Source: Ureibacillus sinduriensis BLB-1 = JCM 15800 | GTDB lineage: Bacteria > Bacillota > Bacilli > Bacillales_A > Planococcaceae | DNA: 64,000 bases | Assembly: GCF_000772955.1 (NCBI RefSeq) | Contig: NZ_JPVO01000055.1 | Location: forward strand, 310,001 to 374,000 | Reading direction: 5' to 3' | The notes under the pieces: generated by a model | What the model was told of the DNA's origin: nothing | What the model saw: the letters and a program-made list of their open reading frames with translations, nothing else | The model's database searches: none | Translations under genes and position numbers: made by a program | In this document: piece by piece, positions 45,748 through 55,825 of the stretch | Layout: the number at the start of each line of letters is the position of its first letter | Position numbering within the stretch: the first letter of the stretch is position 1

Positions 45748-46512
45748 ATGATAGACATTCATAGCCATATATTGTTTAATGTGGACGATGGGCCAAAATC
45801 TTTGCACGACTCTCTCGAAATGCTCAAATCGGCTTCAAAAGAAGGCATTACGGAAATCATATCTACCTCCCATATCCGCCATCCGCAGTTTGATGTACAA
45901 GCTATCACGGTATTAGAGCAAGTTACACTACTGCAAAGTGAACTCAATAAACAAGAAATCCCCCTGACAATCCACCTTGGACACGAAATACGGCTTTGCG
46001 ATGATATTGTGGCTTTGATAAGTGAAAGGCAAATACTGACCTTGTCACAATCCAATTTCTTGTTGCTGGAACTGCCCTCCAGTCATATTCCGAATTACAC
46101 GAAAGGCATCATTCGCGAGTTACTGAACATAAGCATTACCCCCATTATTGCCCACCCGGAACGCAATCTTGCTATTTGTGAAAAGCCTGAACGCCTTGAA
46201 TGGTTAATAAGGGAAGGCGCTGCCGCTCAACTAACAGCTGGAAGCATTGCAGGACATTTTGGACGTGCAATTCAAAAAACAGCACTGGAACTAATTAAAC
46301 GAAACCTTGTTCATACCTACGGGTCGGATGCGCATAATCTCTCCACTCGTCCCTTCCTGTTTGAGAAAGGACTTTCTTACCTGAAAAAGCAGAAGGAAAT
46401 CGAAGTGGTCGATTTATTTCTGGAAAACAATTCACGGATTGTAGAGAACAGACCGTTGCTAATTTATGAGCCAGGTCTTGCAACAAAGAGAAAATGGTGG
46501 TGGTTTATTTGA
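45748..46512 (+). CDS. PHP-family protein tyrosine phosphatase, copy 2 (CpsB/YwqE-like)
   Basis: A 254-residue paralogue of the phosphatase at 21909, with the same metal-binding segments (MIDIHSHILFNVDDGP, TSHIRHPQ, HLGHE, IAHPERN, YGSDAHN) and the same C-terminal pattern ending in Arg-Lys-Trp-Trp. Unlike copy 1 it has no adjacent Wzz or BY-kinase gene and has its own terminator. It stands at the head of polysaccharide locus 2 and may act on the locus 1 kinase or on a kinase elsewhere. The ATG follows AGCAGGTG. Confidence 0.9.
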   Translation: MIDIHSHILFNVDDGPKSLHDSLEMLKSASKEGITEIISTSHIRHPQFDVQAITVLEQVTLLQSELNKQEIPLTIHLGHEIRLCDDIVALISERQILTLSQSNFLLLELPSSHIPNYTKGIIRELLNISITPIIAHPERNLAICEKPERLEWLIREGAAAQLTAGSIAGHFGRAIQKTALELIKRNLVHTYGSDAHNLSTRPFLFEKGLSYLKKQKEIEVVDLFLENNSRIVENRPLLIYEPGLATKRKWWWFI

Positions 46513-46554
46513 CGAGCGAGCAGAAATACGACATCACGCACATAGTTTATGAGC

Positions 46555-46578
46555 CCACTATTAAAGTGGTTTTTTTTT
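46555..46578 (+). terminator. Terminator after phosphatase copy 2
   Basis: A 5-base stem (46555-46559 with 46565-46569), 5-base loop, then nine T. The stem is short but the T tract is strong. Confidence 0.7.
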
Positions 46579-46863
46579 GGAAGTTAATAGATAGCTTATT
46601 GCGAAGCTTTCAATAGCACCATATTAAACGGAGCTTTAAATAGTGAAAAAGCTAAAATGTTTACTCTCACCTAGGTATTTAGTTGAATTAACCATCTTTT
46701 ATAAAAAAATAATAATCTCCGTGAGTGATTTTAGTCATATTCTCACACTTGATTTTCTATAGTATTAATAGTATTTCATTTATTAGTTTGCTGTGTTTAA
46801 TTATTTTCCAAAATTTTGAATCAATCTAGTAGTATAATAGTGTTCTTTTAGGGGGAGTTTGTT
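46579..46863 (+). other. A/T-rich region with the pgi promoter
   Basis: No ORF is seen. A perfect -10 TATAAT lies at 46834-46839, 25 bases before the pgi start codon; no good -35 was found at standard spacing. Confidence 0.45.
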
Positions 46864-48153
46864 TTGGCCTATTTAAATTTAACCTCAAAATTCAATGATC
46901 ATTTATCAAATGTGAACCTCATGGACTACGCTTTCTCAATCTCTTCAATCCATCGTTTTTTGGAGGAAGCGGTGGATGAACCTACAGGTTGGCTATATGC
47001 CCCTTTAAATATGACAAATGAAGAAACCGATGGAATTCTTGCGTTGGCAAGAGAAATTGTGGAAAATGCTGATGTATTAGTAGTGATTGGCATCGGTGGT
47101 TCCTATTTAGGCGCAAGGGCAGTAAAAGAAGCGTTATCGCCATATTTTAAAAAACATAGTAATGGGATAGACGTTGAATTTGTTGGACAAAACCTAAGTG
47201 GGACCTATATAAAACAATTAATCGAAAGTCTTCAAAATCGGAATTTTTATATAAATGTCATTTCCAAATCCGGTTCTACTTTGGAAACTTCCATCGCCTT
47301 TCGGGTTCTAAGACATTATACAAGAGAACGATATGGAGAAAATTGCAAAGAGCGTATTATTGTGACAACCGATTCAGAAAAAGGGCTTTTAAAAGAAATA
47401 GCGGACATCCAGGGTTACCGACAATTGGATATCCCGTCAAACATTGGTGGCCGTTATTCTCTGTTGACGCCTGTAGGCTTACTCCCCATTTCGGTAGCTG
47501 GCATAGATATAAATCAATTACTGAACGGTTCGTATCAAGCAATGATAGATTTGAATGAAGCTGACTTGGAGAAAAATGCCGCATACCGTTATGCAGTACT
47601 TCGGTACGAGCTATACTCGCACGGATATCAAGTGGAATTATTGGCTTCTTTTGAGCCATCGCTTGTTTTCATCCATGAATGGTGGAAACAATTGTTTGGT
47701 GAAAGTGAAGGAAAAGAGAAGAAGGGTTTATTTCCAGCCTCAGTCACTTATCCAACTGACCTCCACTCGCTAGGACAGTTTGTACAGGAGGGCAACCCAC
47801 TCCTATTTGAGACTTTCCTCCATTTCAAATGTTTCGAAGAGGATTATTCTGTGCCATTTACCGAGCTTGATGACGACTATTTGAATTTTTTAAGCAATCG
47901 CACCTTCAATGATATCAATGCGATATCCGAGGAAGGGACCGTACTGGCACATGCCGAGGGAGGTGTCCCCATTATTCAAATTGAATTGGAAAAGTTAGAC
48001 GCATTCCATGTTGGCTACCTTATCTACTTCTTCATGAAGGCATGCGCCATTAGTGCCTATTTAATCGATGTGAACCCGTTCAACCAGCCGGGTGTCGAGG
48101 TGTATAAAACGAAAATTACCGACTTGCTAAACGAAGAAACGATTACAAATTAG
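46864..48153 (+). CDS. pgi: Glucose-6-phosphate isomerase
   Basis: A 429-residue phosphoglucose isomerase interconverting glucose-6-P and fructose-6-P. Signatures present: VIGIGGSYLGARAVKEAL near residue 76, VISKSGSTLETS near 137 and GGRYSLLTPVGLLP near 196. It is slightly shorter than the usual Bacillus enzyme of about 450 residues. The TTG start at 46864 follows AGGGGGAG by five bases. Four bases after its stop the galU ribosome-site region begins, so it supplies hexose phosphates at the head of the locus 2 precursor genes. It may be a second, locus-dedicated copy, which cannot be decided from this window. Confidence 0.93.
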   Translation: MAYLNLTSKFNDHLSNVNLMDYAFSISSIHRFLEEAVDEPTGWLYAPLNMTNEETDGILALAREIVENADVLVVIGIGGSYLGARAVKEALSPYFKKHSNGIDVEFVGQNLSGTYIKQLIESLQNRNFYINVISKSGSTLETSIAFRVLRHYTRERYGENCKERIIVTTDSEKGLLKEIADIQGYRQLDIPSNIGGRYSLLTPVGLLPISVAGIDINQLLNGSYQAMIDLNEADLEKNAAYRYAVLRYELYSHGYQVELLASFEPSLVFIHEWWKQLFGESEGKEKKGLFPASVTYPTDLHSLGQFVQEGNPLLFETFLHFKCFEEDYSVPFTELDDDYLNFLSNRTFNDINAISEEGTVLAHAEGGVPIIQIELEKLDAFHVGYLIYFFMKACAISAYLIDVNPFNQPGVEVYKTKITDLLNEETITN

Positions 48154-48171
48154 GAATTGGAGGATATAAAA

Positions 48172-49065
48172 TTGCAGAGAGTGAAAAAGGCAATCATTCC
48201 AGCAGCAGGCTTGGGAACCCGTTTTTTACCTGCAACAAAGGCAATGCCAAAAGAAATGCTGCCAATTGTGGATCGTCCGACAATTGAGTACATCGTTGAA
48301 GAAGCCATTCAATCTGGAATCGAAGAAATTATTATTGTGACAGGAAAAGGCAAACGTGCAATCGAGGATCATTTTGACCGTAATGCGGAATTGGAGAATA
48401 ATTTGGAGCATAAAGGGAAACTGGATGTGCTCGAAAAGATCCGCCAATCGTCTAATGTTGAACTATACTATATCCGCCAAAAAGAACCGAAAGGGCTTGG
48501 ACATGCCGTTTGGTGTGCGCGAAAATTTATTGGAGACGAACCGTTTGCCGTACTGTTGGGGGACGATATTGTTAAAAGCGAAAAGCCTGCAACGAAACAA
48601 TTGATCGAACAATATGATAAGACAAAAAGTTCTGTGATAGGTGTCCAGATGGTGCCTGATGATGAAACAATCCGTTATGGAATAATCGACCCGCTCGATA
48701 GTCAGGGTCCATTGTATCAAGTGAAAAAGTTTATAGAAAAACCTCCGCTCGGTACGGCTCCCTCCAATCTGGCCATCCTAGGAAGGTATATTTTAACTCC
48801 TGAGATTTTTCCGCTTCTGGAAATACAGGAAACCGGAACTGGGGGAGAAATTCAGTTAACGGATGCCATTCAAAAATTAAACGAAATTGAAGACGTCCAT
48901 GCCTACGAATTTGAAGGCAAACGTTATGATGTTGGGGAAAAATTAGGATTTATCCGAACAACTGTGGAATTTGCTTTAGAAAACGAAGAAATCGGTCCTA
49001 AAGTCGAAGAACTGTTGAGAGAAATTTTGTTGAAAAGGTCTTATGAAATAATTCAGTTCAAGTGA
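48172..49065 (+). CDS. galU: UTP--glucose-1-phosphate uridylyltransferase
   Basis: A 297-residue nucleotidyltransferase that makes UDP-glucose. The signature [22 protein letters not shown] is at the N-terminus in the family pattern, followed by EYIVEEAI, and VEKP-type FIEKPPLG near residue 187. The TTG at 48172 is chosen because TTGGAGG ends eight bases before it; the TTG at 48157 is part of that site. UDP-glucose feeds the ugd and galE products encoded downstream. Confidence 0.95.
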   Translation: MQRVKKAIIPAAGLGTRFLPATKAMPKEMLPIVDRPTIEYIVEEAIQSGIEEIIIVTGKGKRAIEDHFDRNAELENNLEHKGKLDVLEKIRQSSNVELYYIRQKEPKGLGHAVWCARKFIGDEPFAVLLGDDIVKSEKPATKQLIEQYDKTKSSVIGVQMVPDDETIRYGIIDPLDSQGPLYQVKKFIEKPPLGTAPSNLAILGRYILTPEIFPLLEIQETGTGGEIQLTDAIQKLNEIEDVHAYEFEGKRYDVGEKLGFIRTTVEFALENEEIGPKVEELLREILLKRSYEIIQFK

Positions 49066-49156
49066 AGTAACTTCGATTTTCTAAAACAAGAAAAATCCAA
49101 ACGAGATGTTCATACGATTTGCAGCAAAACCTGTTCCTTTGTAAAGGGGTAGATTG

Positions 49157-50062
49157 ATGAAAAAAGTTTGGAAGTGGCTGGCGGGTGTCATAGTTGTTGT
49201 TGGTGCTATAGGTTTTATCATCTTATTTAAAGTCTACAGTGATGTGAAAGATACAGTCGAAGAAGTATACACCCCGTTTCAGAAAGAACTTTCCGTGAAA
49301 AGAGAAAAAGCAATTGATGTAACGGCGAAAGAGCCTTTCTCCGCCCTCATTCTAGGGGTTGATGCAAGACAGGGAGATTCCGGACGATCTGATACGATGA
49401 TCGTTTTGACGGTCAATCCAGAAAGAGGTACGACGAAACTACTAAGTATTCCAAGAGATACGTATACAGAGCTCGTTGACACAGGTTCAAAGGATAAGAT
49501 CAATCATGCGTATGCCTATGGGGGAATGGAAATGGCTATTAGTAGTGTCGAGGAATTGCTGGATATACCGATAGACTATACAGCAAAAATAAATATGGAG
49601 AGCTTCGTCGATATAATAGATATCGTAGGTGGAATTACAGTCGAGAACGCATTTGAATTTGACTATGAAGGGGAACATTTCGCAGCGGGGCAGTTGGAGC
49701 TGGACGGAAGCAAAGCATTGAAATATGTCAGGATGCGTTATGACGATCCGGAAGGCGATTTTGGACGTCAAAATCGACAAAAACAAGTCATCGAACAAGT
49801 CTTAAAAAAGACTATATCCGTCAATACAATCTTAAATTACAAGTCTATTTTTGAAACAATAGAAAATAATTTGGAAATGAACATTGCGTTTGATGAACTC
49901 ATCAACATCCAAAAAGATTATCGAAATAGTTTCTCTACAATCGAACAACTCTATTTAAACAATGGAACGGGCACAATGATGGATGGTATCTATTATTATG
50001 TTCCTAACGAAGAGGAGCTGAAAACGTTGCAGGAAACACTTCGTCAACATTTAGAAATTTGA
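49157..50062 (+). CDS. LytR-CpsA-Psr (LCP) family glycopolymer ligase
   Basis: A 301-residue membrane-anchored protein with one N-terminal helix (about residues 6-27) and an extracellular LCP domain. Conserved residues are in LGVDARQGDSGRSDTM, LSIPRDTY, the KINHAYAYGG segment and RMRYDDPEGDFGRQNRQ. LCP proteins transfer undecaprenyl-PP-linked polymers to peptidoglycan, which suggests that the locus 2 (or locus 1) glycan is wall-attached. AAAGGGG lies eight bases before the ATG at 49157; a TTG directly before it is in frame. Confidence 0.93.
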   Translation: MKKVWKWLAGVIVVVGAIGFIILFKVYSDVKDTVEEVYTPFQKELSVKREKAIDVTAKEPFSALILGVDARQGDSGRSDTMIVLTVNPERGTTKLLSIPRDTYTELVDTGSKDKINHAYAYGGMEMAISSVEELLDIPIDYTAKINMESFVDIIDIVGGITVENAFEFDYEGEHFAAGQLELDGSKALKYVRMRYDDPEGDFGRQNRQKQVIEQVLKKTISVNTILNYKSIFETIENNLEMNIAFDELINIQKDYRNSFSTIEQLYLNNGTGTMMDGIYYYVPNEEELKTLQETLRQHLEI

Positions 50063-50270
50063 GCCTCTGCCAGCTATTAAAAACAATTTTTGGAGAGAAA
50101 CGGTAGCTGAAATATTAGAAGTATATCGCAGCTACATTCATCATAAAATGCGGAGTAAATAGGAGATTGAATACGGGTTAATAGAATCAGACTGTTGAAA
50201 AATACCGATGAAATTGAAATGCCATAATCCGAATATAACATTTCAACTGTCTACTGATAGGGGGGGTCAA

Positions 50271-51599
50271 TTGAAAATAGCAGTAGTTGGTGCAGGGTAT
50301 GTAGGATTAGTGACAGGTGTTTGTTTAGCTGATATGGGGCATTACGTAACATGTATTGATATCAATGAAAATAAAGTAGAACGAATGAAAAATGGAGTTT
50401 CGCCAATTTATGAGCCGGGTTTAACTGAACTATTGAAAAAAAACTTGGAGGTTGGTCGATTAGTTTTTACCTCTGATCATCGAAAAGGCTTTAAAGAGGT
50501 GGAAGTGATTTTTATTGCTGTGGGAACTCCGCAAAATGATGATGGTTCTGCTGATATAAGTTATGTAGAAGATGTGGCCAAGACGATTGCCTTTTGTGCT
50601 GAGAGCGATACGATTATCGTGACGAAAAGTACCGTCCCGGTTGGAACGAATGATAGGTTGCAAGCATTGATTAATCTCCATAAAGCCAACGATATAACTA
50701 TTGAAATTGTATCTAATCCGGAATTTTTAAGAGAAGGATCTGCGGTCAATGATACTTTTTACGCGGATCGGATTGTTATCGGGTCAAACAGCGAAAAAGC
50801 GACGAAAAAAATGAAAGAGATTTATCAAGACTTTAATATTCCAATCTATCTGACGGATATTCGAAGTGCGGAGATGATAAAATATGCGTCTAATGCCTTT
50901 CTAGCAACAAAAATTAGTTTTATTAATGAAATTGCTAATATTTGTGAAAGAGTCGGTGCAGACGTGGAAAAAGTGGCTGTGGGGATGGGGCTCGATCAAA
51001 GGATCGGAACATCGTTTCTAAAAGCCGGTATTGGATATGGTGGTTCCTGTTTTCCAAAAGATACAAAAGCGTTGATTCAGATTGCTGGGAATGTCGCCTA
51101 TGACTTTGAATTACTTAAGGGTGTTGTCAATGTGAATTCAAAGCAACAAACGATATTGGTAGATAAATTGAAAAAAAAATTTCATTCTTTACATGGGAAA
51201 CGACTGGCCATTTTGGGACTTGCCTTTAAACCGAATACAGACGACCTGAGAGAAGCTGCTTCACTAATGGTAATCGATGAACTCGTTAAAGAAGGAGCGG
51301 AAGTCATTTGCTATGATCCGATTGCAATGGAGAATGCCAAGCAAACCATAATACATCCTCAAATCCGCTTTGCTGCTAGTGTTGAGGATGCCGTCAAAGA
51401 TTCGGAGGCTGCTTTAATTTTGACCGAGTGGGATGAAATTAAATCAATTGATTTGAAGGTTTTTACACACATGAAAACGCCCTTTGTCCTGGATGGAAGA
51501 AATTGTTACTCTTTAGAGCAGGTAAAGGCGGCTGGATTTGAGTATCATTCGATTGGTAGATCGGCAGTAAATTTACAATCAGAAAATCTATTGATTTAA
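50271..51599 (+). CDS. ugd: UDP-glucose 6-dehydrogenase
   Basis: A 442-residue NAD-dependent enzyme oxidising UDP-glucose to UDP-glucuronic acid. The Rossmann motif GAGYVG is at the N-terminus, SNPEFLREG near residue 153, and the catalytic Cys260 is in GYGGSCFPKD. It is distinct from the WbpA-like enzyme of locus 1 (GGSC rather than GGHC). The TTG at 50271 is chosen because GGGGGG lies just upstream and the protein then starts at the Rossmann strand; an ATG at 50208 is in frame without a ribosome site. It is a typical BY-kinase substrate in Bacilli. Confidence 0.93.
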   Translation: MKIAVVGAGYVGLVTGVCLADMGHYVTCIDINENKVERMKNGVSPIYEPGLTELLKKNLEVGRLVFTSDHRKGFKEVEVIFIAVGTPQNDDGSADISYVEDVAKTIAFCAESDTIIVTKSTVPVGTNDRLQALINLHKANDITIEIVSNPEFLREGSAVNDTFYADRIVIGSNSEKATKKMKEIYQDFNIPIYLTDIRSAEMIKYASNAFLATKISFINEIANICERVGADVEKVAVGMGLDQRIGTSFLKAGIGYGGSCFPKDTKALIQIAGNVAYDFELLKGVVNVNSKQQTILVDKLKKKFHSLHGKRLAILGLAFKPNTDDLREAASLMVIDELVKEGAEVICYDPIAMENAKQTIIHPQIRFAASVEDAVKDSEAALILTEWDEIKSIDLKVFTHMKTPFVLDGRNCYSLEQVKAAGFEYHSIGRSAVNLQSENLLI

Positions 51600-51621
51600 G
51601 TTGGGGGTTGGTTATTGCAAT

Positions 51622-52308
51622 ATGAGTGTCACAACTTCTGACGACAGCTCAACATCTAAACCTCTTCAACAACAGGTTAAACAAATTGAAATAAATGAAC
51701 GTAAGGGGTACTTATTTACAAAACGATCACTCGATATATTCGGTTCGATAAGTGGAATTGTTTTGTTAAGTTTCATCTTTTTAATCATTACTTTATGTAT
51801 AAAACTTGAAGATTGGAAGGCTCCAATACTATTTAAGCAGTTGCGTATTGGAAAAGATGGAAAACCATTTACTATCTACAAATTTCGCTCAATGGTTTCC
51901 GATGCAGAACATTTAAAGCCATTATTGTTAGAGCACAATGAAGCAACTGGGCCGGTCTTTAAGATGAAACATGATCCAAGAGTAACGAAAGTTGGCAGAT
52001 TCATTCGGAAAACAAGTCTTGATGAATTACCCCAGTTATTCAATGTTCTAAAGGGAGAGATGAGTCTAGTAGGACCAAGACCCCCTTTACTCGAAGAAGT
52101 TGTACACTATTCTAATTATGAAAAACAAAGATTGAGAGGTACACCTGGCCTGACTTGTTATTGGCAAGTTAGTGGTAGAAGTAATATTGGATTTGAACAG
52201 TGGGTAGAACTGGACTTAAAGTATTTATATGAAAGAAATCTAATAATTGATATCAAGTTAATATTAAAGACACTATTGGTTTTATTCGGATCGAAAGATG
52301 CTTATTAA
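51622..52308 (+). CDS. Undecaprenyl-phosphate sugar-1-phosphate transferase (locus 2 initiating enzyme)
   Basis: A 228-residue phosphoglycosyl transferase with one N-terminal membrane helix (about residues 37-60) after a polar leader. Catalytic blocks: [46 protein letters not shown] and TPGLTCYWQVSGRS. The pattern resembles Gal/Glc-1-P transferases of Gram-positive exopolysaccharide loci and differs from the PglC-like enzyme at 31762. ATG 51622 is taken as the start; no strong ribosome site is visible and upstream in-frame TTG 51601 abuts the ugd stop. It would start the second repeat unit. Confidence 0.9.
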   Translation: MSVTTSDDSSTSKPLQQQVKQIEINERKGYLFTKRSLDIFGSISGIVLLSFIFLIITLCIKLEDWKAPILFKQLRIGKDGKPFTIYKFRSMVSDAEHLKPLLLEHNEATGPVFKMKHDPRVTKVGRFIRKTSLDELPQLFNVLKGEMSLVGPRPPLLEEVVHYSNYEKQRLRGTPGLTCYWQVSGRSNIGFEQWVELDLKYLYERNLIIDIKLILKTLLVLFGSKDAY

Positions 52309-52323
52309 AAGTGAGGAAATGAA

Positions 52324-53274
52324 ATGGACTTCCATTCTAAAATTTATGTAGCTGGACATCGCGGATTGGCTGGATCAGCAATTATGAGAAAGCTAGAGGA
52401 GAAAGGTTATCGAAATCTCGTTTTTCTATCGAGCAAAGAACTTGATCTAAGAAATAAATCGCATACAGATGCTTTTTTTGAAAAAGAAAAACCGGAGTAT
52501 GTTTTTCTTGCAGCGGCAAAAGTAGGGGGTATCGTAGCGAATAATGACTATCCTGCTGATTTCATTCGCGATAATTTGTTGATTCAAACGAACGTGATCG
52601 ATGCAGCCTACCGAAATGGAGTAAAAAAACTCCTATTTTTAGGGAGTACTTGTATTTATCCGAAATTTGCTCCACAACCGGTAAATGAGTCTTCCTTATT
52701 AACAGGTAGTTTAGAGCCAACAAATGAGGCGTATGCAATAGCCAAAATCGCAGGAATTAAGATGGTTGAGGCTTATAACCGACAATATGGAACAAATTAT
52801 ATTTCTGTTCTGCCGACCAATCTTTATGGTCCGGAAGATAATTTCGACCTGGAAACATCCCATGTATTACCAGCCTTGCTAAGGAAATTCCATGAGGCAA
52901 AAGTAAATAATGATCCGGTAGTTGAGGTGTGGGGAACTGGGGAACCGAGAAGGGAATTTTTATATTCGGATGACTTGGCGGATGCAGTGATCTATTTAAT
53001 GAATACTTATGAAGGCAATCAGATTGTCAATATTGGTGTTGGTGAAGATCTCACCATTAAAGCGCTAGCTGAGAAGGTAAAAGAAATCGTGGGTTACCCA
53101 GGTGAAATCAATTTCAATGCAACAAAACCGGATGGCACACCTAGGAAACTAGTAGATGTGTCAAAACTTCATTCATTAGGATGGCAAGCCTCTATCTCTC
53201 TCCATGAAGGAATAACCAAAGTATATGATTGGTATTTAAAGAAACTAATTCAACAATCTGCAGTTGCAAAGTAA
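52324..53274 (+). CDS. fcl: GDP-L-fucose synthase
   Basis: A 316-residue SDR epimerase/reductase converting GDP-4-keto-6-deoxymannose to GDP-L-fucose. Motifs: [10 protein letters not shown] at the N-terminus, [14 protein letters not shown] near residue 105 and the catalytic Tyr and Lys in YAIAKIAG near 138-142. The order fcl then gmd, followed by manC, gives a nearly complete GDP-fucose pathway from mannose-1-P. GTGAGG precedes the ATG. A phosphomannomutase was not found in the window and must be supplied from elsewhere. Confidence 0.95.
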   Translation: MDFHSKIYVAGHRGLAGSAIMRKLEEKGYRNLVFLSSKELDLRNKSHTDAFFEKEKPEYVFLAAAKVGGIVANNDYPADFIRDNLLIQTNVIDAAYRNGVKKLLFLGSTCIYPKFAPQPVNESSLLTGSLEPTNEAYAIAKIAGIKMVEAYNRQYGTNYISVLPTNLYGPEDNFDLETSHVLPALLRKFHEAKVNNDPVVEVWGTGEPRREFLYSDDLADAVIYLMNTYEGNQIVNIGVGEDLTIKALAEKVKEIVGYPGEINFNATKPDGTPRKLVDVSKLHSLGWQASISLHEGITKVYDWYLKKLIQQSAVAK

Positions 53275-53285
53275 TGGAGGTAGTT

Positions 53286-54365
53286 ATGAAAAAAGCATTG
53301 ATTACAGGTGTTACTGGTCAGGATGGTTCCTATTTGGCGGAGTTTTTAATGGAAAAAGGGTATGAAGTGCATGGAGTAATCCGCCGCAGTTCCTCTTACA
53401 ATCAAGAACGATTGGAACATATTCATTTATCGGAACTATTAGGGAGTAATGGAAACATTAAACGCTTTTTCCTTCATTACGGTGATATCACGGATGCATT
53501 AAATATTATGAATTTAATTAGCACCATCCAACCAGACGAAATTTATAATCTTGCTGCCCAATCCCATGTTCACGTATCTTTTGAAATGCCAGGCTATACA
53601 TTAGATGTGGATGCAAAAGGGACATTAAATATTCTGGAGGCTGTTCGTATTTTGGGATTAGCTGAAAAAACCCGCGTCTATCAAGCCTCAACTTCGGAAT
53701 TATTTGGGAAGGTCCAGGAAGTACCGCAGAAAGAAACAACGCCTTTTTACCCGCGTTCTCCTTATGGAATTGCCAAAATGTATGGATACTGGATAACGAA
53801 AAATTATCGTGAATCATACCAATTATTTGCTGTAAACGGTATTTTATTCAATCATGAGTCAGAACGACGGGCGGAAAACTTCGTAACAAGAAAAATAACA
53901 TTAGCCGCGGCGCGAATCGCCAAACAAAAACAACAAACCCTGCAACTTGGAAATCTGGACGCATATCGCGATTGGGGATATGCAAAAGACTATGTCGAGT
54001 GTATGTGGTTAATGTTGCAGCATGATAAACCAGAAGACTTTGTGATTGCAACTGGCGAGATGCATAGTGTAAGAGAGTTTGCAGAAATAGCATTTCAACA
54101 TGCCGGAATTGAGTTGCAGTGGACAGGTGTTGGTATACAAGAGAAAGGAATTAACCGCTCAACCGGGGAGGTGGTTGTCGAGGTCAGCCCAAGATACTTC
54201 CGTCCCGCAGAAGTAGATCAGCTGTTGGGGGATCCTACAAAAGCGAAAAAACTATTAAATTGGAATCCTACAAAAACAACCTTCGAAGAGTTGGTTAAAA
54301 GGATGGTACATTTCGACCTAGAAAAAGTTGCGAAAGAAGAAAATACAGTCAAAATGTTTGAATAA
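53286..54365 (+). CDS. gmd: GDP-mannose 4,6-dehydratase
   Basis: A 359-residue extended SDR giving GDP-4-keto-6-deoxy-D-mannose. Motifs: [12 protein letters not shown] at the N-terminus, [10 protein letters not shown] near residue 85, [10 protein letters not shown] near 134 and the catalytic YGIAKMYG near 157. The usual gmd tail ([16 protein letters not shown]) is present. ATG 53286 is chosen for the TAATGGAGG directly upstream, which includes the fcl stop; the frame opens further upstream but only inside fcl. Confidence 0.96.
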   Translation: MKKALITGVTGQDGSYLAEFLMEKGYEVHGVIRRSSSYNQERLEHIHLSELLGSNGNIKRFFLHYGDITDALNIMNLISTIQPDEIYNLAAQSHVHVSFEMPGYTLDVDAKGTLNILEAVRILGLAEKTRVYQASTSELFGKVQEVPQKETTPFYPRSPYGIAKMYGYWITKNYRESYQLFAVNGILFNHESERRAENFVTRKITLAAARIAKQKQQTLQLGNLDAYRDWGYAKDYVECMWLMLQHDKPEDFVIATGEMHSVREFAEIAFQHAGIELQWTGVGIQEKGINRSTGEVVVEVSPRYFRPAEVDQLLGDPTKAKKLLNWNPTKTTFEELVKRMVHFDLEKVAKEENTVKMFE

Positions 54366-54430
54366 CCCGTAATGGATTTCATTTCCACCGTATAAGAACT
54401 TTCCAGCTATTATGTTAAAGGGGTGAATAA

Positions 54431-55795
54431 GTGGAGATTATTTTGTTATCAGGTGGATCAGGGAAACGTCTTTGGCCATTATCGAATGATGCACGATCAA
54501 AACAATTTCTAAAAATATTAGAAGATGAAAATTACCAACTAAAATCGATGGTCCAGCGTGTTTGGCGCCAATTACAACATGTGAATTTGGCGGAATCGAG
54601 CATAATTGCCACGAATAAGACACAGGTGGATATTATTCAAAACCAACTAGGTCATACAGTTGAATTAGTTCTTGAACCGAGTAGACGAGACACCTTCCCA
54701 GCAATAGCGCTAGCATCCACTTATCTACACACTGTAAAAAATATCCCTTTACACCAGACAGTAGCAGTCTTACCAGTTGACCCATTTGTACAAGATTGTT
54801 TTTTTGAAAAAGTGAAGGAACTGGAAACATTATTACATCAATCAAATGCAGACATAGCACTGATTGGTGTTAAACCAACATATCCCTCCTCCAAATATGG
54901 TTACATTATTCCTGCTACCAATCACACATCTGATTATATCCAAGTGCAATCTTTTAAAGAAAAACCAAGCGAACTAGAAGCAGAACAGTTAATACAGCAA
55001 GATGCATTGTGGAACTGTGGGGTCTTTGCATTTAAATTAGGTTTTGTCTTGTCCTTGCTTAAAGAACGTGGGCTACCTATAGACTATTACGATTTATTAG
55101 AGCAGTACGATACTACTCCAAAAAATAGTTTTGATTATGAAGTGGTGGAACAAACAGAAAATATTGTAGCCCTTCCATATGATGGGTACTGGAAAGATTT
55201 GGGCACATGGCGAACATTAACCGAAGAAATGCATCATCCCCAAATTGGGAAGGGTATTGTGACAGAGGATTGCAAAGGAACTCACTTAATCAATGAATTG
55301 GATATTCCGATTACGGTGTTGGGTGTTCCCAACGTTATTGTAGCAGCTAGCCCTGATGGTATCCTAATTGCCGATAAGGATAAAAGTCCACGCATTAAAG
55401 AAATAGTTGGCCACTTTAATCACCGTCCGATGTATGAGGAGCGACGTTGGGGCTGGTATAAAGTATTGGATCACTTAAAAATCGATGAAAATTTTGAAGT
55501 ATTAACAAAAAGAATTGGGATCAGCGCGGGTAAAAATTTGAGCTATCAATACCACCTCCATCGTAATGAGGTTTGGACCATTATAAAGGGGGAAGGGATT
55601 TTTGTTCAAAGTGGTCGATTACAAGTCGTTCGCCCTGGAGATGTCTTGCAAATTCCTATTGGAAACAAACATGCTTTAAAAGCCGTTACCGATTTAGAAA
55701 TGATCGAGGTGCAAACAGGTAGCCAATTACTGGAAGAAGATATTGTTCGTGTTTTTATGACATGGGAAGAAGTAGAAGAGCATTGTTATGCTTAA
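54431..55795 (+). CDS. manC: Mannose-1-phosphate guanylyltransferase / mannose-6-phosphate isomerase
   Basis: A 454-residue bifunctional enzyme. The N-terminal nucleotidyltransferase has LSGGSGKRLWPLSN and KQFLKIL; the C-terminal cupin domain (about residues 340-450) has RRWGWYKVLDH, HRNEVWTIIKGEG and PGDVLQIP, the type II phosphomannose isomerase module. Together these can make GDP-mannose from fructose-6-P and mannose-1-P apart from the mutase step. The GTG start at 54431 follows AAAGGGGTG. It supplies gmd and fcl. Confidence 0.93.
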   Translation: MEIILLSGGSGKRLWPLSNDARSKQFLKILEDENYQLKSMVQRVWRQLQHVNLAESSIIATNKTQVDIIQNQLGHTVELVLEPSRRDTFPAIALASTYLHTVKNIPLHQTVAVLPVDPFVQDCFFEKVKELETLLHQSNADIALIGVKPTYPSSKYGYIIPATNHTSDYIQVQSFKEKPSELEAEQLIQQDALWNCGVFAFKLGFVLSLLKERGLPIDYYDLLEQYDTTPKNSFDYEVVEQTENIVALPYDGYWKDLGTWRTLTEEMHHPQIGKGIVTEDCKGTHLINELDIPITVLGVPNVIVAASPDGILIADKDKSPRIKEIVGHFNHRPMYEERRWGWYKVLDHLKIDENFEVLTKRIGISAGKNLSYQYHLHRNEVWTIIKGEGIFVQSGRLQVVRPGDVLQIPIGNKHALKAVTDLEMIEVQTGSQLLEEDIVRVFMTWEEVEEHCYA

Positions 55796-55825
55796 TGGAA
55801 TAGAAGGGGAAAAGGGGTTAAGGCT

